Shown here one piece after another: positions 8,971 through 17,373 of a stretch of DNA of 64,000 bases. The stretch is from contig NZ_QOWE01000001.1 in assembly GCF_003334855.1 (NCBI RefSeq), forward strand, positions 412,655 to 476,654, written 5' to 3'. Positions within the stretch are counted from its first letter, which is position 1, and each line of letters starts with the position of its first letter. The notes under the pieces were generated by a model. That model was given only the letters and a program-made list of their open reading frames with translations. It did no database searches and was not told where the DNA came from. The stretch is from Larkinella punicea. Its GTDB lineage: Bacteria; Bacteroidota; Bacteroidia; Cytophagales; Spirosomataceae. The position numbers were made by a program, and so were the translations under genes.

Positions 8971-10452
8971 ATGAAAGTCTTGAATTATAAAAAATTCCTT
9001 CTGGTTCCGTTGATGCTGTCAATCGGAGCCTGCAGCAATTTTGTGGACGACATCAACCTCGATCCCAACAAACCTACGGCCGTAACGCCACCGGTTTTAT
9101 TACCCACGGCCTTGGCGGGTTCCGCGTTTGCCAACAATGGTGAACTCAACCGGTTTGGCTCGGTGGTGATGAACTATCTGGCGGGTGCCGGTGGTAGCCC
9201 GGCTGCCTACGACATCTTCAATACGAACGGTGCCGATTTCGGAAACCAGTGGCGTTTTGACATCTACGGTGGTGCGCTCGTCAACTACCAGAAATTGATC
9301 GAAGCCGCCGACCAGAACAATGCCAAAGCCTATACTGGTATTGCCAAAATCATGAAAGCCTACACGTTTAGCATTGCCACCGATGTGTGGGGCGATGTAC
9401 CGTATTCGCAGGCGCTGAAGGGTGAAGAGTTCATTCAGCCGCGCATCGACAAGCAGGAAGATATCTACAAAGGGAATCAAGCCTTAGGAATTCAGAGCCT
9501 TTTTGATCTGGTGCGCGAAGGTCTGGCCGACCTGGAGGCTGCTTCGACTTCCAAGCCTGCCGCCGAAGACATGGTTTACGGTGGTAACATGGATAACTGG
9601 AAACGGGCGGGCTACACCCTGATGCTGAAACTTGCCAATACCATCAGCCGGAAAGAACCGCAACTGGCGACGCAGGTGATCAACGAAGTGTTGACCAAAA
9701 ACCTGTATATCAACAGCAATGCGCTCGATTTGAACGTAAAATTTGGCAGTAACGTAGGTAGCACCAGTCCTATGTGGAACCTGGCCATCTTCGCTTCCTT
9801 CAGCAACGAGCTCATTATGAGCACCCGGTTTCTGAACGTGCTGCGGCCCAGTGCGACAGACCCAACCAAAACCGACCCCCGGCTGGCTAAGTTCTTCACC
9901 AAACCGGCGGCAGATTACGTCACGATGGATAATGGTTTTCGGGGAACCCTGCCACCTACAGCAACCTGGTCCCGCTATGCTCCTTACGTAACGGGAACAA
10001 GTGGTGAAGGTCCGGTCCGGCTGCTGACCAACTTCCAGCGGGCGTTTATTCTGGCCGAATCGGCCTTGATCCTGGGAACACCGGGCAACCCGCAGACGCT
10101 GTATACCGAAGGCATTACGGCTTCGATGAAACTGGCGGGTGTCGCTGATGCCGACATTGCGGCCTATCTGGCCGCCAATCCGGCAGTGGCGACCCTAACC
10201 GGAACCAAAGAGCAGCAACTCGAGCAGATTATCACCCAGAAATGGATTGCCTGGACCGGCAATGGCCTGGAAGCCTGGAACGACTGGCGCAGAACCGGTT
10301 ACCCCCGCTTGACAGCATCGCAGAATGCCGTGGGGATCGATGGAACGCGTCCGGTGCGGGCAGCCTACATTACCCAGGAAATCGAGCGGAATCCGGCCTT
10401 CCCAAATCCGGGGCCGCAGTCCAATGAAAAATTGTGGTGGGATGTTGATTAA
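8971..10452 (+). CDS. SusD/RagB-like outer membrane lipoprotein (SusD_2 type)
   Basis: A 493-residue lipoprotein of the starch-binding-associating-with-outer-membrane type, partner of the upstream SusC. The signal ends in the lipobox IGAC near residue 21, and DDINLDPNKPT just after is characteristic. Family features include the AKAYTGIAKIMKAYTFSIATDVWGDVPYSQAL region and a C-terminal EQIITQKWIAWTGNGLEAWNDWRRTGYPRL block. It belongs to a distinct SusD subfamily from the one at 4015, with little visible similarity, so the two susCD pairs are not simple duplicates of each other. Ligand unknown. Confidence 0.92.
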   Translation: MKVLNYKKFLLVPLMLSIGACSNFVDDINLDPNKPTAVTPPVLLPTALAGSAFANNGELNRFGSVVMNYLAGAGGSPAAYDIFNTNGADFGNQWRFDIYGGALVNYQKLIEAADQNNAKAYTGIAKIMKAYTFSIATDVWGDVPYSQALKGEEFIQPRIDKQEDIYKGNQALGIQSLFDLVREGLADLEAASTSKPAAEDMVYGGNMDNWKRAGYTLMLKLANTISRKEPQLATQVINEVLTKNLYINSNALDLNVKFGSNVGSTSPMWNLAIFASFSNELIMSTRFLNVLRPSATDPTKTDPRLAKFFTKPAADYVTMDNGFRGTLPPTATWSRYAPYVTGTSGEGPVRLLTNFQRAFILAESALILGTPGNPQTLYTEGITASMKLAGVADADIAAYLAANPAVATLTGTKEQQLEQIITQKWIAWTGNGLEAWNDWRRTGYPRLTASQNAVGIDGTRPVRAAYITQEIERNPAFPNPGPQSNEKLWWDVD

Positions 10453-10479
10453 TCGGTCATTCGTTAACGGAATTATATC

Positions 10480-10986
10480 ATGAAAAAAATAGCTTTTCAA
10501 TTTCTTATCCTTTCAATCGTGGCGTTTGCCGGTATTTCCTGCAAAGACGATTACGTCTACAGCGATCTGGTCAAGGATAACCGCCCCGCCGTTCCGGTCA
10601 CCTACACCGGTGCCACGACTTACGGTTTCGACCCGTATTACGAAACATCGGTAGCTGCCGGTGGTGCCATCAAAATCACGCTTTCGATCCCGTCTTCCAG
10701 TGGCCGGACGATCAAGGAGATTTCGAAAATAGCAGCCGGTGCCACCAGCATCAACGTTGGAACACTGAATACCGCAGGCAACTACACCGCAGCGCCGATT
10801 GCCGGCAGCGGCACTACGGTGGAATTTACGACTACTGTCGCTGAGTTTGCAACCAAGCGGCCTGCGGTTCCAACGGCTCCCCTGGCTCTTCCAAATTTCC
10901 GGGAAATCGCTTTTGTTTTCCTGGTAACGCTGGACGATGGAACTGAAATCAAAGCTGTTCCCGTACGCGTACGCATCCTCGCCTAA
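10480..10986 (+). CDS. Small lipoprotein of unknown function, third gene of susCD unit
   Basis: A 168-residue predicted lipoprotein with lipobox GISC near residue 21 and a mature part beginning KDDYVYSDLV. The remainder is Thr/Ala/Val-rich, predicted beta, resembling the accessory surface lipoproteins that often follow SusD genes. I recognise no named family. It lies 27 bp after the susD-like gene and ends just before a strong terminator, so it belongs to the same transcript. A role in ligand binding beside SusCD is inference from position only. Confidence 0.75.
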   Translation: MKKIAFQFLILSIVAFAGISCKDDYVYSDLVKDNRPAVPVTYTGATTYGFDPYYETSVAAGGAIKITLSIPSSSGRTIKEISKIAAGATSINVGTLNTAGNYTAAPIAGSGTTVEFTTTVAEFATKRPAVPTAPLALPNFREIAFVFLVTLDDGTEIKAVPVRVRILA

Positions 10987-11005
10987 CGCACCGGTTTGAT
11001 TCTAC

Positions 11006-11046
11006 TAAAAAAGCCAGCCGTCAGATTGACAGGCTGGCTTTTTTAT
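11006..11046 (+). terminator. Rho-independent terminator (bidirectional shape)
   Basis: AAGCCAGCC at 11011-11019 pairs perfectly with GGCTGGCTT at 11032-11040. An A-run precedes the stem and a T-run follows it, so it can end the plus-strand lipoprotein transcript and the minus-strand SMP-30 transcript arriving from the other side. Confidence 0.9.
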
Positions 11047-11067
11047 GGAAAAGCGTCTCAGATTCCG

Positions 11068-11979
11068 TTACTCTACGCCTTTTACCTGCATTTCCAGGGT
11101 ATAAACCGACTCCGAAGCCGTAATAAACAGCGTACGACGGTCTTTGCCGCCAAAACAAAGGTTACCCACCCAGCGGGACGGAACCGGAATGACCTGGAGT
11201 TTTTCGCCCGCCGGATTGTAAACCGTTACGCCTTTTCCACTCAGGTAAATATTGCCCTGATCATCGATCGTCATGCCATCGGAACCCTGTGAAACGAAAA
11301 GCTGGCGATTGGTCAGCGTACCATCGTCGTTGATCTGGTATTTATACGTTTTACTGGCGCGGATGTCGGCCACATAGAGGGATTTGCCATCGGGTGTGCC
11401 CACAATGCCGTTGGGCTGCATCAGATCACCATCCACAACGACCGGTTGTTTTTTCCCTTTGGGCAGATAATAGACCTTCTGGCCTTCCATATCCGGTTTT
11501 TTCCGCTCCCAGTAATCCCGCTGATAATAGGGATCGGTGAAATAAATACCGCCTTTCGCGTCAATCCACAAGTCGTTGGGGCCATTGAGCCGTTTGCCTT
11601 CAAAATCCGTCAGCAAAACCGTCACTTTTCCTTTCGGGCTAATCGACCACAGCTCATTTTTCTCATCGGCACAGGCAATCAGGTTGCCTTTTTTGTCGAA
11701 GTAAAGCCCGTTGGAACGCCCGGTTTTGTCCCTATACAGCGACAGATTGCCGTCGGTGTCATACTTCCAGATTTTATCGTTGGGCTGGTCGGTAAAATAA
11801 ATATCTCCTTTTTTATTGACGGCGGGACCTTCCGTAAACTTGAACTGGCTGGAAATCTGCTTCGGAACGGCGCCCGCTGCGGTTACTTTGACGGAATCGG
11901 CACCGCCATCACTAAAACCGAGGAATGCGTGTAGCAACAGGCCGGCGGAAAGAAGCCCGGCTTTTCCGGTAAAATTCAT
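11068..11979 (-). CDS. SMP-30/gluconolactonase-family beta-propeller protein
   Basis: A 303-residue exported six-bladed propeller of the SMP-30/gluconolactonase/LRE family, which hydrolyses sugar lactones using a bound divalent metal. A hydrophobic signal (MNFTGKAGLLSAGLLLHAF) starts at the internal ATG I chose at 11979; the longer frame adds 18 unlikely residues. Family motifs are FTEGPAVNKKGDIYFTD, GPNDLWIDAKGGIYFTDPYY, QPNGIVGTPDGKSLYVAD and SDGMTIDDQGNIYLS, which supply the Glu, Asn and Asp metal ligands. It converges with the susCD unit across a shared terminator. Gluconolactonase is the likeliest activity, but substrate is not proven. Confidence 0.88.
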   Translation of the reverse strand: MNFTGKAGLLSAGLLLHAFLGFSDGGADSVKVTAAGAVPKQISSQFKFTEGPAVNKKGDIYFTDQPNDKIWKYDTDGNLSLYRDKTGRSNGLYFDKKGNLIACADEKNELWSISPKGKVTVLLTDFEGKRLNGPNDLWIDAKGGIYFTDPYYQRDYWERKKPDMEGQKVYYLPKGKKQPVVVDGDLMQPNGIVGTPDGKSLYVADIRASKTYKYQINDDGTLTNRQLFVSQGSDGMTIDDQGNIYLSGKGVTVYNPAGEKLQVIPVPSRWVGNLCFGGKDRRTLFITASESVYTLEMQVKGVE

Positions 11980-12026
11980 GGGAATCGGGTTAAGGTTCAG
12001 GAATAGGCAAAGATAGCAGATTCCGC

Positions 12027-12746
12027 TTACCAAGGCACTTCCCGCTTGTCTTTCCAGAATTTTCCGGTTTCGCCCTGGGGAGCTTCCGTGGCTAACCAGA
12101 GGGTGGTTTCGGCACCTTTTTCGGGTGTTCGGTTGGCACCGGTTCCACCCATACTGGTTTGTACCCAGCCCGGATTGACGCAGTTAACCGCTATATTTTT
12201 GCCCACTAAAGCAGCCGAAAACTGACGGGTCATGGCGTGCAGGGCGGTTTTGGAAAGACTATAGGCCGGATAGCTGTCCTGCATATGGGAAAGCGAGCCT
12301 AAGTCACTCGTGATATTGATGATGCGGGCACCCATCCGGCTTTTCTCCAGAAACGGCAGAAAATCCTGAATCACCATGATCGGCCCAATCAGGTTGGTTT
12401 TCAGGGTACGCTCCAGCGATTCAATATTGAGCTTGCAGATGGATACATGCCGGTCGGCCTCTTCCAGTATGGCAGCATTGTTGACCAGCACATCCAAATG
12501 ACTGGCCTTCTGAGAGAAGGCACCATAGGCATTTTTAACACTAACCGGATCGGTAACATCCAACTGCAGAAAGATGGCTTCGTACCCCTGTCCACAGAGC
12601 TCATGAACAGCCTCACGGCCCTTTTCTATATCGCGGGAGGCCATGAAAACCGCATAGCCTTTTTTACACAACTCCTGAGAAATCTCTTTGCCCAATCCCC
12701 GGTTTGCACCGGTTACTAAGGCAACCTTTTCGTGACTGGTGTTCAT
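12027..12746 (-). CDS. Short-chain dehydrogenase/reductase, carbonyl-reductase-like
   Basis: A 239-residue classical SDR. The cofactor loop is TGANRGLG near the N-terminus, NNAAIL marks the NNAG position, the active site is YSLSK, and NCVNPGWVQTSMGG follows. The GANRGLG variant and the PGWVxTxMGG block resemble carbonyl-reductase-like SDRs that prefer NADPH. I start at the ATG at 12746 because the upstream extension reads through the inverted repeat in the gap. A MarR regulator lies 175 bp upstream on the same strand, which suggests MarR control of a detoxifying reductase; that is inference. Confidence 0.88.
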   Translation of the reverse strand: MNTSHEKVALVTGANRGLGKEISQELCKKGYAVFMASRDIEKGREAVHELCGQGYEAIFLQLDVTDPVSVKNAYGAFSQKASHLDVLVNNAAILEEADRHVSICKLNIESLERTLKTNLIGPIMVIQDFLPFLEKSRMGARIINITSDLGSLSHMQDSYPAYSLSKTALHAMTRQFSAALVGKNIAVNCVNPGWVQTSMGGTGANRTPEKGAETTLWLATEAPQGETGKFWKDKREVPW

Positions 12747-12754
12747 GATTTCTA

Positions 12755-12830
12755 TGATTGAATGGTAGAGTTGAAGCACGCCAACTCTTTTGAGCCGCGA
12801 CGTAACCTCTCCAACTCTACTATTCAATCA
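12755..12830. repeat. Intergenic inverted repeat H1 (GAATGGTAGAGTTG word)
   Basis: TGATTGAATGGTAGAGTTG at 12755-12773 pairs with CAACTCTACTATTCAATCA at 12812-12830, with one mismatch in 19 bp. The left arm has no C and the right arm no G. It lies between the SDR and MarR genes, in their shared transcript if they form one. Confidence 0.85.
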
Positions 12831-12921
12831 CGGAAATTGTTTAAAAAGCGGCCTTTTTCAGGCATTTTAAGGTCATACATGATTGCACAATCATTACTCC
12901 GTTTCGTGTTAAAATGGGAAA

Positions 12922-13365
12922 TTATGAATCTTTTCCCAATGCTTTCACGGCTCCATACAACATGTCGGTCATCCGACGGGAGCTTTCATCACCCAGGATA
13001 TCAGCGTAACGGCGCATCAGGTTGTCCCACGCTTTTTTGATGTCCGGTAACATGGTGATTCCTTTCTCTGTGGCATAAACCAACGTGTGTTTTCCTTCGA
13101 TCTTCCGCTCTACCAGCTTTTTCAATTCCAATTTTTCAATCAGACGGGTAATGGTCGACGGTGTCAAATGCAATTCTCCACTCAATTCCTTCGGCTGAAT
13201 ACCGGGATTTTCGATGGCTTCTTTCAAGACAAATGCATGGGAAGCCGTCAGGCCCAACCGACCAAATTCGTCGTCGGAAATGTTAGTCATTACTCTCGCT
13301 AAAGCATTTGCCGTAAAATTCAGACAACTGCTGTACTTTGAAATCCGTTTTTTCTCTGCGATCAT
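12922..13365 (-). CDS. MarR-family transcriptional regulator
   Basis: A 147-residue winged-helix regulator. The recognition region IQPKELSGELHLTPSTITRLIEKLELKKLVERK is the classic MarR helix-turn-helix, followed by the wing GKHTLVYATEKG. The N- and C-terminal helices would form the dimer. The ATG at 13365 is preferred over a TTG eight codons earlier. It sits upstream of the SDR on the same strand with a 362-bp AT-rich region behind it, so it probably autoregulates and controls the SDR in response to a small ligand. Ligand unknown. Confidence 0.9.
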   Translation of the reverse strand: MIAEKKRISKYSSCLNFTANALARVMTNISDDEFGRLGLTASHAFVLKEAIENPGIQPKELSGELHLTPSTITRLIEKLELKKLVERKIEGKHTLVYATEKGITMLPDIKKAWDNLMRRYADILGDESSRRMTDMLYGAVKALGKDS

Positions 13366-13727
13366 GATTGCTAGGGTTTTAAAATTCAATCACCTGTATT
13401 ATGTTACCGATTTGTAAATATAACGAACTTAATTAGAATTAGTTTGTCAAAGCAATTGTTTTTTAAAATACTTGATTGCGTTTATTATTAATTTGTTAAC
13501 ACAAATGACTACAGTTTTAGAGAATTGAAAAAGTAAAAATGCGTGTTGCTACAATTAAGTTATTAAACGGTATTAAAGATGCAAGAAAATAAAGAATAAA
13601 TACAATTTGGTAAAAATTAAGCACTAACTTATTATAAAGAGGATCCTGGCATCTTCCTCCGGTTTTAGCCCAGACTTAGTCCCTTCTCCAGGCTACATAT
13701 CCCTGATTCTCTTCCCCTGGCCCTTCA
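13366..13727. other. AT-rich intergenic region, no gene found
   Basis: This 362-bp gap lies between the MarR gene start and the 3' end of the deiminase gene. It is far more AT-rich than its surroundings and holds no credible reading frame. It should carry the MarR promoter. I found no clear TAnnTTTG element pointing toward MarR, and no strong terminator for the gene that precedes MarR on the minus strand's upstream side. Confidence 0.6.
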
Positions 13728-14657
13728 TTACCGGGAAGGCAAATGGATTTCGGCCATCATACACCGCGCCGATCCCCCCCCGTTTCCTTCGATTGTCGAC
13801 AGGTTGAAATGGAACAGTGTAGCAAAATCGTCCAATTCGTCACGCTGCCGGGCCGAAAGCGAATCAAAGGCCTGCGTCGACATAATCAGCAGTTTCTGCC
13901 CTTTCCGCGCCGTTACCAGCAGCATGTTTCCCGCAAAATGAGCCATTTGCTCCAGCGTAATGTCGATCACGTGCTTCCCGCTGTTCACCAGTGACTGCCG
14001 CACCGTCAGCCGCTCGTCGGGATCGGCAATGGCTGCCAGACACACGATAGCAAAAACGTCGCCAATGCACATCATCACATTGGTATGATAAATAGGTATG
14101 CCTGCCGCATCGACGGCTGAAAAGGCGACGACATTGTACCCGGTTTGGTGGCTGAACTCGGCCAGAACGTCGGCATCGGTTCGGGGTGACAAACAGGCGT
14201 AGGCAATCTTCTTCATCCGGTCAAGCACCAGACTGCCGGTTCCTTCGAGGTATTTTCCTTCCTGCTCAAAGTGCGTCAGATCGACAATTTTGGCAACGTG
14301 GTATTCTTTTGCCAGGTCATCGATGATGTCCAGCCGCCGTTCGAGCCGGCGGTTGGGTGCCTGCATGGGATAGAGCACAACCGTACCGCTGTAATGAAAC
14401 GACACCCAGTTGTTCGGAAAAATGGAATCAGGTGTATACGGCTCCGGCAAATCGTCGTAAATAATAACATTCACCCCGCTAGCCATCAACTGATGGGTCA
14501 TCTCGTCAAATTCCCGCAGGGCATTTTCCTGCACCACATCCCGGGATTGAGTTGCCAGATCCGTGTTCTGAAAGGCGTTGCTCCCGGCGGTTTGCTCATT
14601 GAATCCAAACCGTACGGGCCTGATCATGAGAAGGTTTGAGGTCGTCTGCGATTGCAT
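13728..14657 (-). CDS. ctlX: CtlX-type citrulline/arginine deiminase-superfamily hydrolase
   Basis: A 309-residue member of the guanidino-group-modifying (GME) superfamily, close to citrulline-utilisation hydrolase CtlX. Motifs in order are RPVRFGFNEQTAGSNAFQ, SIFPNNWVSFH (substrate-binding Asn/Asp region), LEGTGSLVLDR, the catalytic His in IPIYHTNVMMCIGD, and the nucleophile Cys299 in SARCMMAEIHLP. It starts at the internal ATG at 14657; the frame further upstream overlaps the preceding gene. It lies 17 bp after the arginine deiminase gene, so the two form an operon handling arginine or citrulline. Confidence 0.85.
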   Translation of the reverse strand: MQSQTTSNLLMIRPVRFGFNEQTAGSNAFQNTDLATQSRDVVQENALREFDEMTHQLMASGVNVIIYDDLPEPYTPDSIFPNNWVSFHYSGTVVLYPMQAPNRRLERRLDIIDDLAKEYHVAKIVDLTHFEQEGKYLEGTGSLVLDRMKKIAYACLSPRTDADVLAEFSHQTGYNVVAFSAVDAAGIPIYHTNVMMCIGDVFAIVCLAAIADPDERLTVRQSLVNSGKHVIDITLEQMAHFAGNMLLVTARKGQKLLIMSTQAFDSLSARQRDELDDFATLFHFNLSTIEGNGGGSARCMMAEIHLPSR

Positions 14658-14674
14658 AGGGTTAAGGTTTAGGG

Positions 14675-16138
14675 TTATAACTCGGCACGTAACAAAGGTA
14701 AACTCATGCAATGGGAACCGCCCCGCGCCCTCGACAGTTCAGCCGACGGCAACAGGATGAACGTATTTTCAAGGGTTTCCGGGTCGGCTTCACCCCGCTC
14801 AAACCGGTCCAGCAGGTCAACCGCCCGCACGGTTTCGAAGCCCGCCTGGCGAAAAGCTTCGAGGGTCTTGTCGTTCCGGTCGTATCCAATCACCACCCCG
14901 TCTTTCAGCGCCAGCAGATTACAGGAATCCGTCCATTGTTCGCGGGCTCCGAACGGAAATTCGTTGTTTCCGGAATAAATAAACCGCACCGGTTCCGTGC
15001 AGCCCAGGTCATCCCGGCTGATGGCCGTCAGCAGGTCTTCCAGGTTTTCGATCTCCACCGGTTTCTGCTCTTCCCCTTTCCGGAACTGCATGATCCGCAA
15101 ATCGTCCGGAACGTCTTTCGGGGCCAGAAAATGCAGCAAATCACGTTTCCTGGCTTCGTCACCCGTGCGACCCAACGACCCCAGCAACACCCAGACGTTG
15201 CGTTTTACCTGCGTAAAAATGGTGTCGATGTGCATATAATCCCGCTTTTTCGGAATCTTGACAATCGTCACTTTGTCGACCACATTTTTGTCAAACAACA
15301 AACGAATAACCTGCTGGGCGGCATACAAGGTCGTTCGTTCACTACAACCGATCAACAGGTGGTTTTTAGCCACCATCATCACATCGCCCCCTTCGAGTGT
15401 CGACCGCGAATAGTCGTTGCTCACCTCATTGTCGGGCAGCAGAAAATGATGCTCGTTGTCCGGTATTTCGATAATTTTATCCCGGTATTTGCTAAACAAC
15501 GGGTGGTAAAAGAAAATGTACTGGGCCAGAAACGCTTCACGGGTACGGGCCAGCTTGGCGGGCTTGTTCAGTAAAATATGGCTATTAATAACTATGCCAA
15601 TGTCACGCGTGAAGATAAAATTTGGCAAGGGTGCGAACAGCATCGTCCGGTCGGGCAGTGATCCGGAGATCAGAATTTTCGATAATTCAACCGGATCATA
15701 GGTATACAACTGACTCTGAATCAAGAAACTACACCGTTCAACAGCGCAAATTCCCGAAATCAGCCGGGTCCGGATCACTTCATCGGCTAAAATTTCGGTC
15801 AGCAGGTGCTGAATATCAATAACGGCGTCGGACCGAAAATAGTCCGGGTGGTCGGGTTTGAAAAAATTACGCTCGGAATCGGCATTGATTTCAGCCAATT
15901 TGCCCCGTATTTTATCCGGATCCAGAAAGTACAGCAGAATTTTTACGTAATAGTCATACTCATCTTTCCGCATCGTTTCCAGGTGAACGATGTCTTCAAA
16001 AAGCCAGTCCTGCGCCTTGGAAGGGACGACTTTTCCCAGGCCGCGGTCGGGGCTGTGAATCAGCAGCCGTTTCAGCGAACCGACTTCTGAACTCACCCTG
16101 ATTTCCTGCGTGCGCACCTGATGATTACCATTTTGCAT
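14675..16138 (-). CDS. Arginine deiminase-family protein
   Basis: A 487-residue deiminase hydrolysing arginine (or a related guanidino compound) to citrulline and ammonia. The N-terminal SSEVGSLKRLLIHSPDRGL is the ADI opening. LPNFIFTRDIGIVI carries the substrate Asp, STLEGGDVMMV the EGGD motif, DYMHIDTIFTQV the catalytic His-Asp, and GGSHCMSLPL the nucleophile Cys477. It is longer than typical bacterial ArcA (about 410), with extra sequence between residues 60 and 160. It precedes ctlX by 17 bp. No arcB, arcC or antiporter gene is adjacent, so this is not the classic fermentative arc operon. Confidence 0.87.
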   Translation of the reverse strand: MQNGNHQVRTQEIRVSSEVGSLKRLLIHSPDRGLGKVVPSKAQDWLFEDIVHLETMRKDEYDYYVKILLYFLDPDKIRGKLAEINADSERNFFKPDHPDYFRSDAVIDIQHLLTEILADEVIRTRLISGICAVERCSFLIQSQLYTYDPVELSKILISGSLPDRTMLFAPLPNFIFTRDIGIVINSHILLNKPAKLARTREAFLAQYIFFYHPLFSKYRDKIIEIPDNEHHFLLPDNEVSNDYSRSTLEGGDVMMVAKNHLLIGCSERTTLYAAQQVIRLLFDKNVVDKVTIVKIPKKRDYMHIDTIFTQVKRNVWVLLGSLGRTGDEARKRDLLHFLAPKDVPDDLRIMQFRKGEEQKPVEIENLEDLLTAISRDDLGCTEPVRFIYSGNNEFPFGAREQWTDSCNLLALKDGVVIGYDRNDKTLEAFRQAGFETVRAVDLLDRFERGEADPETLENTFILLPSAELSRARGGSHCMSLPLLRAEL

Positions 16139-16198
16139 ACTCCAATGACCAAAAAAGGGATAAGACTTACGTATGATAAGTCTATTGCATTACAAATT

Positions 16199-16290
16199 GC
16201 CCCTAAATCCCCTGAAGGACGGTCGGCCGCTGCCGGACTTTTGCATTCAGTGTGTTTGGCGTCCAAGTCCCCTTTAAGGGATTTAGGGGC
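16199..16290. repeat. C-left palindrome P1 (GCCCCTAAATCCC arms)
   Basis: GCCCCTAAATCCC at 16199-16211 is matched by GGGATTTAGGGGC at 16278-16290, and the inner parts CCTGAAGG and CCTTTAAGGG also pair partly. It lies in the 354-bp gap between arginine deiminase and sufC, which otherwise holds no gene. It belongs with similar CCCC-TAAA/TGAA-GGGG palindromes at 31756, 50865 and 55550. Confidence 0.8.
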
Positions 16291-16452
16291 AACAAGCGAA
16301 AGTACTAAAAGGGAATACTTCTTCCAGTTGCAAGGTAAGGTATTGGGTAATGAAAAAAAAAGTCGGGCCGTGTCTGCCAACGAAATGCGGTGAGCGTCAA
16401 CTTTTAACGGGTCTAAATTGTTATCAAATCGTGTAGCTATCGCTTCATGCAT

Positions 16453-16460
16453 TACCTTTG
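16453..16460 (+). promoter_or_regulatory. -7 promoter element before sufC
   Basis: TACCTTTG matches TAnnTTTG and lies 32 bp before the sufC ATG. No good TTTG sits 19-21 nt upstream, so only half of the promoter is convincing. Its presence supports sufC as the first gene of its transcript. Confidence 0.5.
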
Positions 16461-16492
16461 CAGTTTAATTGAGTCGAAATCAACCTCCTGTT

Positions 16493-17248
16493 ATGCTAAC
16501 TATTAGCAATTTACAAGCATCTATTGGCAGTAAAGAGATATTAAAGGGTATTAACCTGGAAGTCAAACCCGGGGAAGTACACGCGATCATGGGGCCGAAC
16601 GGTTCCGGAAAAAGTACCCTGGCATCGGTGCTGGCGGGTCGCGAAGATTACGACGTGACCGGTGGCAGTGTGCTGTTTGAAGGCAAAGACCTGCTGGAAA
16701 TGGCACCGGAGAACCGGGCCGCCGAAGGAATTTTCCTGGCGTTTCAATATCCGGTGGAAATACCGGGGGTCAGCACGACCAACTTCCTGAAAACCGCCAT
16801 GAACGAGATCCGGAAATACCGGGGGCTGGACCCACTGGATGCCGTTCAGTTTCTGAAACTGATGAAGGAAAAGATGAAGCTGGTGAATATCGACCAGTCG
16901 CTGCTGAGCCGGTCACTGAACGAAGGATTCTCGGGTGGTGAAAAGAAACGGAACGAGATTTTTCAAATGGCGATGCTGGAACCCAAACTGGCCATTCTGG
17001 ACGAAACCGATTCCGGACTGGACATCGACGCCCTCCGGATTGTGGCCGAAGGCGTCAATCAACTGCGCTCACCGGAACGGGCCACCATCGTAGTAACCCA
17101 CTACCAACGCCTGCTCGACTACATCGTGCCGGATTACGTTCACGTCCTCTACAAAGGCCGGATCGTGAAGTCAGGCCCGAAAGAACTGGCTTTCGAGCTG
17201 GAAGAAAAAGGTTACGACTGGATCAAGGCAGAAGTGGAAACCGTTTAA
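16493..17248 (+). CDS. sufC: Fe-S cluster assembly ATPase SufC
   Basis: A 251-residue ABC-type ATPase that works with SufB and SufD to build Fe-S clusters in the cytoplasm. Walker A GPNGSGKST 34-42, the SufC-specific signature FSGGEKKR 146-153, Walker B LAILDE 166-171 and D-loop DSGLD 173-177 are all intact. The ATG at 16493 matches the usual MLxISNLxA start. The usual upstream sufB is absent: the preceding gene is on the other strand. sufD follows after a 125-bp gap that contains an inverted repeat. Confidence 0.97.
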   Translation: MLTISNLQASIGSKEILKGINLEVKPGEVHAIMGPNGSGKSTLASVLAGREDYDVTGGSVLFEGKDLLEMAPENRAAEGIFLAFQYPVEIPGVSTTNFLKTAMNEIRKYRGLDPLDAVQFLKLMKEKMKLVNIDQSLLSRSLNEGFSGGEKKRNEIFQMAMLEPKLAILDETDSGLDIDALRIVAEGVNQLRSPERATIVVTHYQRLLDYIVPDYVHVLYKGRIVKSGPKELAFELEEKGYDWIKAEVETV

Positions 17249-17252
17249 TTTC

Positions 17253-17366
17253 AGTTAAAAATTAAAAGTTAAAAATTAAAAGGCAATAACCCCTGAGGTT
17301 AGCTTACCAAATAAACGCTGAATGGCGTAGCCCCTATTTTTAACTTTTAATTTTTAATTTTTAACT
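17253..17366. repeat. Intergenic inverted repeat H2 (TTAAAAATTAAAAG word)
   Basis: Left arm 17253-17283 is a tandem of GTTAAAAATTAAAA-type units without any C; right arm 17335-17366 is its complement, shifted by about one word, without any G. It fills the gap between sufC and sufD and would be transcribed within the suf mRNA. Confidence 0.85.
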
Positions 17367-17373
17367 CATTCAA

